Shown here in pieces: positions 28,836-41,650 of a DNA stretch of 64,000 bases. The notes below the pieces were generated by a model. It saw only the letters and a program-made list of their open reading frames with translations, searched no databases and was not told the origin of the DNA. The translations under genes were made by a program, and so were the position numbers. How positions within the stretch are numbered: the stretch's first letter is position 1; each line of letters opens with the position of its first letter. Source of the DNA: Suillus spraguei (Eukaryota; Basidiomycota; Agaricomycetes; Boletales; Suillaceae); assembly GCA_016800925.1 (NCBI GenBank), contig JABCPU010000206.1, positions 54,690-118,689 on the forward strand, in the 5' to 3' direction.

Positions 28836-28859
28836 ATGTAAGTACTCGAGTACTACCCG

Positions 28860-31800
28860 TTACATTAATATAGTCTTCATGTTGACCGGAGCACTCTCCC
28901 AAAGACCTCCAACTATCTCTGACCAGCAGTCAATAGCTTTCCTGGCGAGTTGCATGTCCATGATAGCTGGGGCACTCTCGATTGCCATCGTTATTGTATC
29001 CTCCAAAGGGTGTACAATAATTTCAACCATAAGATCGTCCTAAATTACAACTCAGCATGATCTCCAGGCGAAAATATGTCATGGATCTGACCTGTATAAG
29101 ATTCGACATAGGGATCCAGTCGACAATTTTTGGATCGGGTTCTGGGACGCCTTCAGGTATCATGTAGGTAATCTGTAGGTGGGAGTTAGATCTGAAGCAA
29201 TCTCGTTTGGGACTTCACTAACATCTACCGATTCAAACAGTCCTTTTTCCTTGTCGTCTGACGGAAACCTGATCAAGTTGACAAACACATTGCATAATGG
29301 TGCACCTGTGCCTCCTATCCACTGATCTATCATTTGAAGATCAGTCTGCTGCACAACAGGAGTGCGCAACCGTAGGTCATCTTGAATGCTACGAGCAACA
29401 TCTATGATGCTGTTGCTTCCAAGGCGAGTATGCATCGGCAATACGTTCATGCATGGGAACGCCAATCTATCAATATCTTTGATAGGTCCTGTTCGACCCG
29501 CGTGCCATAATCCAAATGTCACTTGGTCCAGCGAGATATAGCAAGACTGGATGTATGCCCAGCACGCCAGCAAAACGCTCTGTAGCGACACGCCATACAT
29601 CTGAGCGCGCTGTTCAAGAGTAGATGCTCCATGCACCGCATTCTTCGTAATAACGATAGTTCGAGAGATCTTATCTTGAACTGCGAGAGGTCTGAGTTGG
29701 GGAAAGTATGTCGGGTGGAAAGAGGGTGAGAAGATGGACCGCCAATATTCTTCCTGTTCCCGGAGATTTTCTGGTGTGGGCGCAAACGTTGACATGAACG
29801 TCTCATAATCTGACGTAACCGATGAGGGTTGAGCAAGATAGATGTGAGAGAGGTCCTCGATCAACAGGGCAAGACTCCATGCGTCGTATTGGAAGTGATG
29901 CATTCTAATCAGTAAATATTGGCTGCGCGAGCCATTCAAAAGTAGTCCGCGGGTCTGAGGTTCATCAATTGGAGGCGGGCAAGAGATGATCGCCTTCATC
30001 CGCGTCTCCAAGTTATCCGTGCTGTCGGGCAAATCATCGAATGGCTCAACGGCAAATGAGCTTCCAATTTTTTCGGTACTGAAGGTCGCTATGTGGACGT
30101 CCGAATCAGATTTTGTGGAGACGAATGTTGACCTAAGAATGGGATGTCGAGCAATGAACTCTGTCCACGAGCTACGCAGTCGTTCTTGGTCGACTTTCTG
30201 GGTCATTCTATATGCGAATACATGTTGAAATCGCGCATAGTGACTTCTTTGCCAGGCGCAAATGAGCCATTTCATGCCAGGGGCTGCCCGAGTAATCGTG
30301 AGGTCTCCGCGCCGCTCGGATGGGAATCTGTCAGCGACAGCTTGATAATCGATCTCAGGGACTAAATAATCCAAGCGCGGTGGACTAGTCCTTGGCTGTC
30401 TTTCCACTTCGACCACCCTTGTAGCCAAATCACCGATTGTACGGCAAGCGACAATATCCGCAATTGTCAACGCAATTCCCGCTTCCCTACATTTTGCACT
30501 GAGTCGAATCGCCGTGATCGAGTCAATCCCAATAGCTGCAATTGGTCTGTCTGGGTCCAGCCTGTCGACAGTGCATTTGGCGACAGAAATTAGGACATTG
30601 ACCAACGCAGGAGGTAAATGGTCAACTCGTCTGCGGGGTGCGATGCTGGCGGTCTGCACATTGCTATAGAGGGGAAGCTTTCTGCCGTCAAAGGGGACAT
30701 CTGCGACGGCCTTAGCATTCGGTTGGGAGACAATAGTGCCAAGGAAGGCCTCGAGCCGTGACATTTCATGATCCAAAGACTCTAGATCCATGATATTTGA
30801 CAGGCAAGCCAGCGTCACAGAAAATCCATCATCCATTTCGTGAAACTCGCAATTCAATGGATACTAAGTAGCCCAATTAGTAGAAGTACGCAGGAGGTGC
30901 AAAGTATGTACCTGAACGTTGGCTTGAAACTCGTCTGGATTGAGTAAACTCCACAAAGGACTTGAATACATGGACTTCAGAGGTTGAAAGACGAATATGC
31001 TGTCCCATAGATCAAAGAGCCCCGTCTCTGACTGTATGTCACGAAGCGAAGCATGTTGCCATTCTAATGCGGCCAAGTTATTTGCATGGATAGAACGCAA
31101 TAAATCCCTGTTTGTCGTGGTTTCGCCCACACGAACACGACACGGTATAGTGCTCTACATCTCGTGTCGTCAGCGTAAGCCTACCCCTTGGTCAAAATAC
31201 GTACCAACATGGGTCCAATAACGTCTTCGTAGCCTGGAAAAGAGCGTCCAGAGACAATGTGTCCAAACATTATATCATAGGAAGACACTTTCGATGAGAC
31301 AAGCTTCGACCAAGCTGCCTGCCCCAAACACTGGAGAGTGACACCCGCATCACTGGCAGCCGTCTTCAGAACATGGTGATCTAGCTTCAATCGACGAGAA
31401 CAGATGACCGACGAAGGCTGTGTAGCAGACTCCACGCGAGGTAATGGAACAGGATGAAAGTCTTGCAGGTATCGGGCCCAAAAGGGAATGCTTTGATGTT
31501 CTTCTCGCAGTATCAATGGAAGTACGTCATAGAACTGAGGTAGTTTCGTGGAAGAATGAGTTTGATACGCCCGCTCTAACTCCTCGAGCAGTGTTCCAAT
31601 GGAAATGCCATCATATATAGCATGATGCATGGCAATTGCAAAGGAATAGTTCGTAATCCCAGCGTCTTCCTGCTGTTCGATCAAACAAAAAGCTAACGGA
31701 GGCGTGAACGTTCCCTGCTCTGAGACGCTTGTTGATTTGGTGACGGTTTTGATCATCGCATCTAGAGACTCTCCAGCGTGCAGAAGGACCTCGAGCCAAA

Positions 31801-34800
31801 TCATGGGCGCATCAGAATGCGAAACTTGCGCCCATTTCCCCAGGTCGACGATGTAATGGAATGTTGTCCTGAAGATGTCAAAGTTCGTGACAATGGATTG
31901 ACAGGCCTGACGAAGACGGTCGTGCTCCACAGAAGATGCCAGCTTGAACATGAATACATGATTATAGAGTAGGCCCGAGGAGACAACCGTCTGAGGAAGC
32001 AACATATTAGCAACTGCATACAATGAAGAAGAGTTGTTGTTACCTGCGATAACATCCCTGCCTGCAAAGCGGTCGTTGGAAGTATCCTGGCTTCATCGCT
32101 ATCGGAAAATCGACAGGTGGTGACGTCAAAATGGGACTCTAGTATACGACATTCTTCTTGAAATAGATCATGAGCTTCCAACTCCAACTGCGCACGACCA
32201 GCATCTTGAAATAGTGTCGGTAAGGACTCCAGTTCAGCCAGACATGCCGACTTCATAAGTTCCGCTGCAGTTACATGGAATCCTTCTTCCTTGAGTGCTC
32301 GTGAAAGTCCCACCGACCTGATGGAATCGAGACCCAGGGCAATAAATGATGTTCTCGACCATAGTCGGTGGGAATCAACGCCCAGAAACTGAGCTATGAT
32401 CTTCCTCACAGTGTGTAGAGTTACACTGATATCCTTTCCCCCATTAGAATTGCGTGTGTCATCAGCGATATCGACCGGTGGTGCGGATTCCGCTCGATTG
32501 ACTAGGGGCTTGTGTGGGACAGTGACATGAGGCACCCCAGAGGTCACGACACCACGAGCCTCAGACTCGAATTGAAGAAGCATCGATTCAATAGTAGAAA
32601 CTTGCGATCCATCACCATAGAAGGCTGCCTGAATAATGAGCTGATCTGTTGAGACGTCCACCATAATCTCCACGGACAGGAAGAACTGGATGAGGGTAGC
32701 TAACGTTAAACATGGTTAAACATGAGGAAGAAGACTCACGTCAGGCTGAGGCAGTTCACTTCGCACAACATCAAAAAGCTCGTACGGAGTCTGGTCTTTG
32801 TGCGTGACAGAGAAAAGAATGTCGAATAAGCCAGCACCCGGTCTAACCCATTTCTGCACCTGCCCAAGAGGAACATTTTCGAATGGAATCGCGGCAATGA
32901 TATCATCCTGGACTTTACGAAGACAATCAGGATTGTTGAGGTTGACGCGCATAGGCACAAGAGAGAGCAAGGGGACGAGGGCGTTGTCTATACCCTCAAC
33001 AGGTATTAATCTCCCTGACCTAATGATCTGAACTGCACGGTCAACTATGCCCAGATCAAGCATTGTAAGGCTCACCCCAAAGACTAAATCGTCGGACTGG
33101 CGCAAATGGTTTGCGAGAACCGAAGCAAACGTGCAAGTCATCGCGGCCTGTAATGTCACTTGGCAGTGGGCAAGCATTTGTTGGAAATATGACAACGGGG
33201 TATCAAGAATTATGGAAACCCGCTTAGGAGAAGCTGATTGGGACACATCCGTCAAATCGCGGTAAGACCAGTTAAAATTACGAAGAGTCGAAGTCCAATG
33301 TTCTCGAGCAGGAGTCAAATCCCGCAACATTATGTGCTCCAATATTTGATCTGGAGGGGCTAGACTCTGAAGTGGCTTGTCGAGATATGCGTCCTCAACG
33401 TACTTCAAGATGCGAGGCAGAGAAATAGCGTCGAACAACGCGTGATGAATGGATAGTGCAATGTGAATGCTGCAGGATTGGCGGTAGAGCCGAAGACGAA
33501 TGGGCGGTACAGAAGTAATGAGGGCATTGATCTCCACAGCAATTCTTGCGGCTTCCTTATCAAAGAAATAGTCGGAAAATGTTTCATTGTCGTCCGCCGC
33601 AACGGAAAATTCCTCCCAATGAAGACGACAGGTTGCACGCGACAAAAGCACCTGAACCAAGGTCCTGCCAAAGAAAAATACAGTCCTATTCATGATACCA
33701 TGAGAGAAATTCGGAGATATGGTGTTGTTCAAACCTTAGAATGTCGATATCTGCCACTGCTTTCTCCCAGGCGCTATGCAATTGCGGTACAGAGACACCA
33801 TCTTGAACTCGTATCACGATATGCTGCACACACATCGTTGGCGAGCCCTCGGAGCGATACAGAACACCCTCTTGGACGGGGTAAGAGGGAAGAACACGCT
33901 CTATGTGGAGATGCGGCATTTTCTTCTGAATTTCTGGCATCCATACTGACGAGAAGTTATCGATATCCCGTACATCTGCTCCTGGTCGCAAAACGACGAG
34001 ACCTCCCAACCGAGTAGACAGAGCTCGGACAGTGGGAGACTTCATTATTTCTGCGACAGTTATATTGATACTGAAGGTCCCCCTGAGTGTGGATACAAGC
34101 CGTGCAAGTGACAAGGAGTCCATTCCGAGCGCGAATAAGCTAGTGTGTACACCAAGAGGTCCGCCGGAACTCGTAATCGCAAATCTTTCTCTCAGGAGCT
34201 CTAGTATCTGTTCCTCGAGGTCAGAAGTAGGGCCATCGCTATCTGTGCCGTTAACGTGGCCAGTAGAGTCTTCAGCTAGTCCGATCAATTCGTTGAAATC
34301 TAGTTCTGAAAAGATAGAGGTCAAGACTTTGGAATCCGCTTTGCCATTAGCATTAAGTGGAAGCCAATCGAGGGCTACTATATGGGAAGGGCGCATGTAG
34401 CTGGCGAGTTCATTTTCGCAAGCATCACGTAAAATACGCGACAGGTCTCTTCCTGGCTTCACTAGTCCTGGCCTAGAACTGCCCCGTCTCGTAGCAATCG
34501 ATACTCCTGTGTCCCAGGAAATGAAGGAAACAAGTTGCGGTGAGCTGCCACCTCCAATCTCTGGATGGGTCCCGAGGACAGTCCCAACATCAAGGTTGAG
34601 CTGCAGGCAGGACCGAGCAGCTCGCTGAAGCACAGCAGATATCCCTTCCGCCTCGATGCGCACTCCGCGTAGCTTGATCTGAGTATCGATTCTACCGACT
34701 ATTTCCAATGATCCGTCGGGCGTCATTCGCGCTAAATCCCCTGTGCGATACGCCCAAGAACCTTTCTGCGGCCATTCGATAAATGCTTTAGCCGTTAGAT

Positions 34801-36894
34801 CCGGACGTCCGTGGTAACCGCGCCCGACAAGGGGACCATCAACGACGAGCTCTCCGACGGCTCCCCGTGGCAAGATATGGAGGTTCTGATCAACGACATA
34901 AGACGCAACATTAGCGAAGGCTGGTCCAACATCTCCTTTGGGTGTGCTGCGATCCATAAAACGAGCACAACATCCTATGGACACCTCGCTGGGCCTGCGG
35001 GGATGTGGTAAGAAAGATATCGGCAGCGAGAAGGAATTGATCATTTACCCGTAGAAATTTGCAAGTCTGACTTTGGGATGATCCGCCCACTTGTCTAGGA
35101 TCTATTATTTGGCTTTCAGGACCCGTGGTACATTGATATGTAAAACACTTACTGAGTCACTGATTTTCTCTCCGCCACTGCCGATGAACCGCAAATTCAT
35201 TTTACCCATCGCTTCGTCTTCTTGAACAGTGCTCATGGTTGCATCGATCAGGCTGGGCACGATCCCAATGTGCGTCACGCCCAAAAAACTGATATAATAA
35301 GCAAGATTCTCCAGCAGTATTCCGCGTGGCGCAGAAATTATCACCATGCCCAGAGAGGGGGGCACAAAGACCTCCACGAAATGTACGTCGAACGCCACAG
35401 CTGTGGTTCAGAACCCGAGTCAGGATGATAGATAAGGGAGAAAGATTGTCCCTACAGGCAATGCTGAGATACCTTCCATCCCGAATATCACTCATTCGGA
35501 CAGCAGCGGCGAAGGAGCCTATCGCTAGTATCGCTCCGACGAGACCTTCATGGGTCAGGAGACAGCCTTTTGGAGTGCCAGTGGTGCCTAAATTTGTTGT
35601 CAGATTCACTGGATACAAGTAAATTATATGATGTTATTTACCAGACGTGTAGAGCATATATGCTAGATTGTTTGGAAGTGCAACATTTAGATCGGCTGTA
35701 GTCATTGCCTGTATATCTCGCGAGATATGATCGTCGTCAAGATCGAGGACGATGTCTCCAAATATCTCAGGAGAGCGCCTGCGAGACTCCAAAATGACAA
35801 ATCTAGCGCCAGAGTCCTTTGCGATGTATGACTTCCTTTCGTCCGGAAGCTCTGGATCAATCTTTGCATTAAATCAGCGTATGTAAGAATGGTAACTTCT
35901 TGTAACCAACCGGAACGTAACAACCTCCGGCGCGCAAGATTCCATATAGGACTACGTGAAACAGTAGGTTGCGATCCATGCAGACAGCAACCCTGTCCTC
36001 GGGCTTCAACTGCTGAGATATCAGGTATCGAGCCAGTTTGTTGGCTTGGAGATGGAGATCGCCATAAGACAATGTTTCAGGGACGATATTTCTAGGCCCC
36101 ACTGTCAAAGTAGGGTACCAATGCACTGCTGGGGCATCTGGATCGGCTTTGACGTAGGGGAGGAGGAAGTCTGTGGCAATGGCAACAGGAGGGACATGTT
36201 GATAAACGGGGGTACGAGTCTCTGAGGAAAGACATTGGACGGCAGATGCAAAATCGGCTGGGTAGGAAGGAGGCGATGAAATCTTTGAAGCAAGATTTTG
36301 AGCTGCGTGCATCGACAGAACCACTATATGGGAAAGTAACTGATCGGCTGCGGCAGGGTGTACAAGGCGCGATGATGTTCGGAAAGATAGCAAAGCCGCC
36401 GAAGGATTGAACGAAAGCAAAGGAGATTTAAGAGGGTCATCAGGGATGTATACATTTTCTGGTCCATCAAGGACGAAGAGGGCAGTAAACGGTGACTGGT
36501 CCTCTTTCAGGCCGAGCTCACTCGTCAACTCAGACTCAGTGAAATTCGGGCTCGCGATTCTGTCGAGAGAACGACGAGCCTCGTCCACCAGATCGGCCCA
36601 AACCGTATCGGTATTCCAACGGAAACGACAGGGGATAATTGTGCCTGCCGATAGAACCCCGATCAGAATGTCCGAAGATGCACAGTACACGCCTAATATG
36701 TTAGAAAACGATGCGAGTAGCAGGGCAGGGGATCCTGGAAGGTCGACAGCGCAACCTTGAGAAGCCATCGAGTCAAGAGATGCTGACTTGACGTAGGTGG
36801 CAGAGTGGTCATCATGATGAATGCGGCTGTTAGAAAGATCGGGAAATGCGACATGCTGGTAACCTGTTAGAAAAATATGCGCATCCAATTCCAT
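28860..36894 (-). CDS. Type VI siderophore (ferrichrome-type) peptide synthetase
   Basis: Large nonribosomal peptide synthetase with one adenylation domain and repeated T-C units: A-T-C-T-C-T-C, the layout of basidiomycete ferrichrome synthetases such as Fso1 of Omphalotus olearius. A N-terminal region resembling the end of a C domain comes first. A domain: LYTSGTTGTPKG (split by an intron near 35.6 kb), AFDVHFVEVFVP, FYGPSEVSIG, YRTGDLARM, GRIDTQIKLRGVRIEAEG and NGKAD (about 34.34 kb). T domains: LGMDSLS (about 34.12 kb), LGLDSIR (32.33 kb), IGIDSIT (30.52 kb). C domains: HHALFDA (33.44 kb), HHAIYDG (31.62 kb), HHFQYDA (29.89 kb). About fourteen introns, all consistent with frame; no frame break found. 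The tail reads DLMVEIIVHPLEDT and ends at 28860. The expected product is an iron-binding N-hydroxyornithine peptide; no ornithine hydroxylase or acyltransferase gene is in the window. Only the first and last ten percent of boundaries are less certain. Confidence 0.9.
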
Positions 36895-37195
36895 TTCTTA
36901 TTGAATCGTAGATTGAGTCTGGGACAAAACAATTATAGGCCAGTAAGTGAACATGATGAATGCTAAACTTGAAGGTCAACTGACCTCAATGTGAATAGAT
37001 GAAGCTATGACGTCGACTAGTAAGCGAGCGATTCGAAGTAGCCGACACAAGTAGAAGAACGAGTTCAAAATCGAATAGACGCTCAGGCTAGTATTGGGGG
37101 TTGTAAAACGCTAGCATAGATGTACGACAGTGGGCCGTATTTAAGATATCGTACTAATACTAGTACTGGCACATCAGGATAACTATAGGAATATT

Positions 37196-37266
37196 TGATA
37201 ATAAGTACCTGCGGACCAGCTGACAATTCGATACGACGTAGCAAAAGGCACTTATGTCAAAGATAG
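37196..37266. promoter_or_regulatory. GATA-type cores upstream of siderophore synthetase
   Basis: TGATAA at 37196-37201 and AGATAG at 37261-37266 match HGATAR. At 37173-37182 ATCAGGATAA differs from the fungal iron-repressor consensus ATCWGATAA by one extra G. Fungal siderophore synthetases are commonly repressed by iron through such GATA factors. The match is weak and such hexamers occur by chance. Confidence 0.3.
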
Positions 37267-37531
37267 AACCCCCGACTCCCACGAAGTGAGGAACGACTGA
37301 CTAGAAGGTCAATAGGTAGATTGACATGAAAGATCTGGGTTCTGTTGAATAATCACAGTTAATAATGATTTTCATTGGCTGGAGCGCCGACTAGGCCACT
37401 GATGGTAAAACGTACTAACTCGTTGACTAGGTGGCCGTTAGACCGCTCAGCCAATGAATATCTCAGTATTCGTTATTGGTAGGATCAAACAACACGCCAG
37501 GATTCCGATCAGCGGGTTGAATTGTGCTCCG

Positions 37532-37559
37532 GAGTGCTTCGGAGTACTCCGTAGCACTC
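37532..37559. promoter_or_regulatory. 28-bp near-perfect palindrome with CGG-N6-CCG
   Basis: Left half GAGTGCTTCGGAGT and right half ACTCCGTAGCACTC are reverse complements with one mismatch. The centre is CGGAGTACTCCG, that is CGG-N6-CCG, the inverted half-site layout used by some Zn2Cys6 regulators. It lies between the synthetase and ETF-alpha, about 640 bases from the first and 770 from the second. Confidence 0.45.
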
Positions 37560-38287
37560 GTTTCCCAGGTCTTGCGCTCGCCGCTCGCCGCTTGCCCTGC
37601 CACCTCATTTCCCTTTCTATGTCATGGTGCTCATCGGTCCAGCTCAACGTGAGTACCTACTGAGTCTGGGTTCTGAACTCTCGCTATGTGATATCAATTT
37701 GTTCTGGAAACTCCACAGACCGTTTATCGTCAAGGCCCCACGCCCACCACTGATCATCGGCACCCATGAGATACCTGATTAGTGGTGCACTATATCGCCC
37801 GCAATATCACACCTTATCACACCTATCACCTTGAAACCCCCTGTATATATAAGGTGATCTAATTACTTGGTGCCTAACCCAGAAGATGGCTCACAGTCAG
37901 AGTGTGGTGTTTGTCGGACTAGAAGTCATGTCACATGTAAGGCAGTGACCGCCGCCGACTTAGAGGTATTTGTCAGGCCAGTACAATCCCAAGGATGGAG
38001 CGACTCAGGAGAATGTCAAGTTGTCAGACGAAATTCTCCGAGACGTTGACAGCCTGTGTAGTATGTAGATTATACTACAGAGGGACAGCGAGGATAGTAA
38101 CAGTTCGACTGTATGAGTCAGTATGACTAAAAATAGGATCGACGGTCAGCATCTCCCGATAATTTTCTGATGCATTTTTTGTATATAGCATGTTGCTTTT
38201 GTCCCAGTCGTTGGAGGAGTCGACTGGCGCGATTACTATAATAGTTAGCAGAAATAAAATTTGAAACTGTAACTGTTACAGAAGTGG

Positions 38288-38297
38288 TATATATATA
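38288..38297 (+). promoter_or_regulatory. TATA box of ETF-alpha gene
   Basis: A TATATATATA tract ends about 28 bases before the start codon at 38326. If used at normal spacing, the 5' leader would be only a few bases long, unless transcription starts further upstream. Confidence 0.5.
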
Positions 38298-38325
38298 GTG
38301 TTTCGTTAACGCCCATCAGCTCAAC

Positions 38326-39458
38326 ATGTTGAGAGCACAGATTTCAAGGGCCCTCGCTCGCAGTTATGCGACAGCCACTTCACCCCATGCTCTAGTCTTT
38401 TTGGAGCATCGCCAGGGTGACCTTGAATCTGCGTCACTTTCTGCACTCACCGCAGCATCTCAGTTGGGTGGTCAAGTCACTGGCCTTGTCGTGGGTAGCC
38501 CCGAGGAGGTGCCATCTGTTGTAGAGAAGGCTAAGAGGTATGTTTTTTAACTCCTCAGTTTCATCACTGATCCCTTCTAGATTAAACGGTTTGACCACAC
38601 TGCTGCATTGTGCATCCCCACAGTACAGTACACTGTTACCTGAGACAGTATCTCCACTCTTGGAGAAGCTCTTATCAGAGAACTCGCCTTTCACACACGT
38701 CGTGTCCGCCCACTCCAGCTCTGCCAAGTCTATTCTTCCTCGAGTTGCAGCAAAACTAGATGTTCCGGCCGTATCCGATATTACATCGCTCGAACATGAC
38801 GCAGCATCGGGAAGCACTACCTTTACCCGTCCTATCTACGCCGGTAACGCCATATCCACAGTTCGTGCATCCTCCTCCATCCCCATCAAGTTTTTACTGT
38901 CCGGTCTACCGCATTTGAGGCTGCTGCTGGAGGAGATGCAGCAGAAAGCGAAGTCAAAGCCCTCGATTCTGTTGAGGTATCTGATGTACCCACGGAACAT
39001 CTTGGCACAACTTTGACCAAGTCCGATCGGCCTGATTTGGGTGTTGCAAGCCGTGTTATCTCTGGAGGACGCGCATTGAAGAATGCCGAGACTTTCCAGT
39101 CTACTTTATATCCTCTTGCTGATGTACTTGGTGCTGCGGTTGGGGCATCACGTGCTGCTGTAGATGCAGGGTACGCAGACAACTCCCTGCAAGTTGGACA
39201 GACAGGAAAGGTGGTAGCTCCTGAACTGTACATGGCGCTGGGCATTTCTGGTGCTATCCAGCACCTTGCGGGCATGAAGGATTCCAAACTCATTGTGGCA
39301 GTAAATAAGGTGAATGCGTGCGCACAACACTACCAACCCCTCATAATTCGTTTTTTTAGGATCCAGACGCACCCATCTTCCAAGTGGCAGACATTGGCTT
39401 AGTAGCAGACCTTTTTGAGGTAGTGCCAGAGATGGTTGAAAAGTTGAAGCAAACATAA
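38326..39458 (+). CDS. Electron transfer flavoprotein alpha subunit
   Basis: Mitochondrial FAD protein that passes electrons from acyl-CoA and other dehydrogenases to ETF-ubiquinone oxidoreductase. The N-terminus ([17 protein letters not shown]) is a typical matrix targeting sequence. [20 protein letters not shown] starts the N domain; the FAD-binding C domain shows [68 protein letters not shown] and [20 protein letters not shown]. Two introns: one joins KAKR to LNGLTT, one follows VAVNK. At 38889-38895, in a run of five T, one base is missing: SSSIPIK continues as [14 protein letters not shown] only in the next frame. The missing base lies in the middle of a highly conserved enzyme, which favours a consensus error. 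Confidence 0.95.
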
Positions 39459-41650
39459 TGATGTTCATTCGGTGCTTATGTAATGGATGAATCCCTAAAT
39501 CTTATTTGTCGGAGTACTACATCAAACATCTAGAAACATGTTCTAAATCGCAGACCAAATGCGTCTAGATTTGAATAGAAACCTAAACATGGACAACGAT
39601 AACGCTGATCTATATCAAACGCTTGAGTTGGCGGATGATGAATTCCGGAGCATAGTATAAATATACTTGGTGCAGTCCGATGTGAATGCCTCGCACGTAG
39701 AACATATCTTATTCGAAGTGACCTACTTCTACTCTGGCAAGCTCTGTACTTAGCTCCGAGCTTTCGTATGCAACAGGACTTTAGGGCAACAATCCATTCC
39801 CCTGATGACGTGCGGACTTACAAAAGACTTACATTTGACAGCGGCGTGAGACGTTTAGATTAGAGATAGGGGGGACGGATGCTAATTACGAAGCATTACT
39901 CAAATTGACGCCAAATGGCGACTTTTTCTAACAGCCACTCCTTTGCCAAAGTGCCGAGCCCAATCTTTCGACATCAAAAAATACCGTCTAGTCATTGATG
40001 AACTTCATCCTTCCGAGTATACGGACCGCTCTCGATCTCCAAAACGATGCCAAGATTGGCAGGGAAGTCTATGTCACCATTGTCGTGTTTGACGTGTAAT
40101 TTTCTTTTATTACAGGTCCTAATCCCGACGGCGTCAGGTATAACGACGCCAGTTATGAATGGCAAAGCTGTCAAAAAGATGAAAGCCAACCCTCGTGCTA
40201 ACGACAAATACCTGGAAAACAGCTGACGTTCATGGATTTACAAAGAGCGGCCTCACATCCTATGTTGTTCCGCAAGCTGTTCGATGATTGGGCGTTGGCT
40301 TCAATAGCTAAACAACTGCTCGGGGAGACAGAATTCAAGAAGCCAGGCGCAGTCTTGAGTATATCAAGGAGGACACGGAAGTCATGACCGACGCAGAGCT
40401 TCAGTTCTTCTGCCAGGGCCATAAGGTTAGGGCCAACCTACTTTGTTGATACGGATGTTACGCTACGCAGTCGACGCGAAAAATTTGCAGAATCAAAACT
40501 GCTATCTTATCGCTCGGTTCTGTTGCGGTTGCTCGTTGACTATAGAAGAGCGGAGCGCACCCCTTGAAAGTCATGCACCGCAGCAATATGTTGGCAGGCA
40601 CACTGTGCGGCAGAGTTTAGTTGCGCGCACGCTTTGGATAGATTGTCACGTCTGGGTCGTATTTCGTTCATAGCAGATGATTCTGACGAGCATGCAGCCC
40701 TGAAGAAATTTATTTTAGCGTTCTATAATCATGTACAACTATCAAATTGCATTCCAGATTTTTCCGTGATGATCTGACCTTCGGAGGGAGTATCTATGTA
40801 AATGGGCGAACTCGTGGAACCATCTAGCAGCGACAAGGAGTGAAAAGCGGGCATGATGCTGGCTAGACTGGTGACAGCCCGGCTATGACTCGGACGATAG
40901 ACGGACTGGGTTTGAAACCGTTGGACATCAAAAATCAACAAAAGGCTGCAATTGGACAGAATGATGGCAAGAAAAATAACCAAAAATTTCGAAAAATTAA
41001 TCACCGCCACGTCAGACTTAAACGGTCCCATACCCAAAAACTAGGCCATTGCTCTCGAAGTTTTAGTGGGTATCACGCCACCCAGGCCCTCTACGAATGA
41101 GGCAACCAGGTAGCTTTCAGAGTTCCACACTCCCCACGAAAGTGGGGGTGAGTAAGTGCATTCTCCCTCGGACTCCAAGAACTCCGCTACAGCGCGTACT
41201 TGTAGAGATAGATTTTGTTTGCTTCAAATACATACCGCTCGTGACGGCTCGTCCAAAAATAAATAAATCTGGGTTTGAATTTGGATGTCGAGCGCGAGTG
41301 TTTTTCGGCGTGTCAGATAAATAAATGATATAAATCTCTTGTTATTGACGCGACGCGACGCGAATTATACTGCAAATTCAATGGACCGATCTTCCATCAT
41401 CCAAGCCATTCACAATGCTTCTCTCGATACACTGGATCAGTTTGCGCGTGATCTAATCAAAGAACGGCTCCCTACAGATTACCTTCTGACCGAACGGACA
41501 TATTGATACTGCAATCCTTGAGCTGCGCCGTGCAGAACGTGACGTTGTAGTACTGGTCACGTGCTGGCACCAATGCAATCTCCGCGATGGTATGTTTTTC
41601 CCACGATCAACCTTTCTTTTGCACTTCGCCCGCAGGCATAGCAATCAAAC
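39459..41650. other. Intergenic region, ETF-alpha to RLP24
   Basis: About 2.2 kb with no gene I can support. A minus-strand frame near 40.0-40.2 kb looks like a signal peptide but has only a TTG start. A short tandem array of GACGC units lies at about 41345-41362. An ATG frame at 41391 (MDRSSIIQAIHNASLDTLD) runs about 42 codons and could be the first exon of an unknown small gene, or a shifted one continuing as HIDTAILELRRAERDVV; this is weak. The RLP24 promoter lies at the right end. Confidence 0.5.

Larger units (their letters stand above)
36895..38325. other. Divergent promoter region, synthetase and ETF-alpha
   Basis: About 1.4 kb between divergent start codons. It contains GATA-factor-like cores TGATAA (37196-37201) and AGATAG (37261-37266) on the synthetase side, a 28-bp palindrome at 37532-37559, a TATATATAAGG element at about 37843-37853 flanked by inverted ATCACCTT (37825) and AAGGTGAT (37851), and the ETF-alpha TATA box. 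A short ATG frame at 37885 (MAHSQSVVFVGLEVMSH) follows the inner TATA element but has no recognisable continuation. Confidence 0.5.

Noticed and set aside
35400..35465. Apparent frame break in the synthetase adenylation domain between RYLSIA and AFDVHF
   Set aside because: A 53-base intron (GTAGGG donor, CCACAG acceptor) gives SIASVAFDVHFVEV, the expected family sequence.
28860..39458. A siderophore biosynthetic gene cluster including the neighbours
   Set aside because: The neighbours are a riboflavin-type deaminase, SPT6 and ETF-alpha; none is a siderophore tailoring, transport or acyl-transfer gene.
39992..40207. Minus-strand frame resembling a signal peptide (LARGLAFIFLTALPF)
   Set aside because: It begins with TTG, has no ATG, no domain and no plausible splicing partner.
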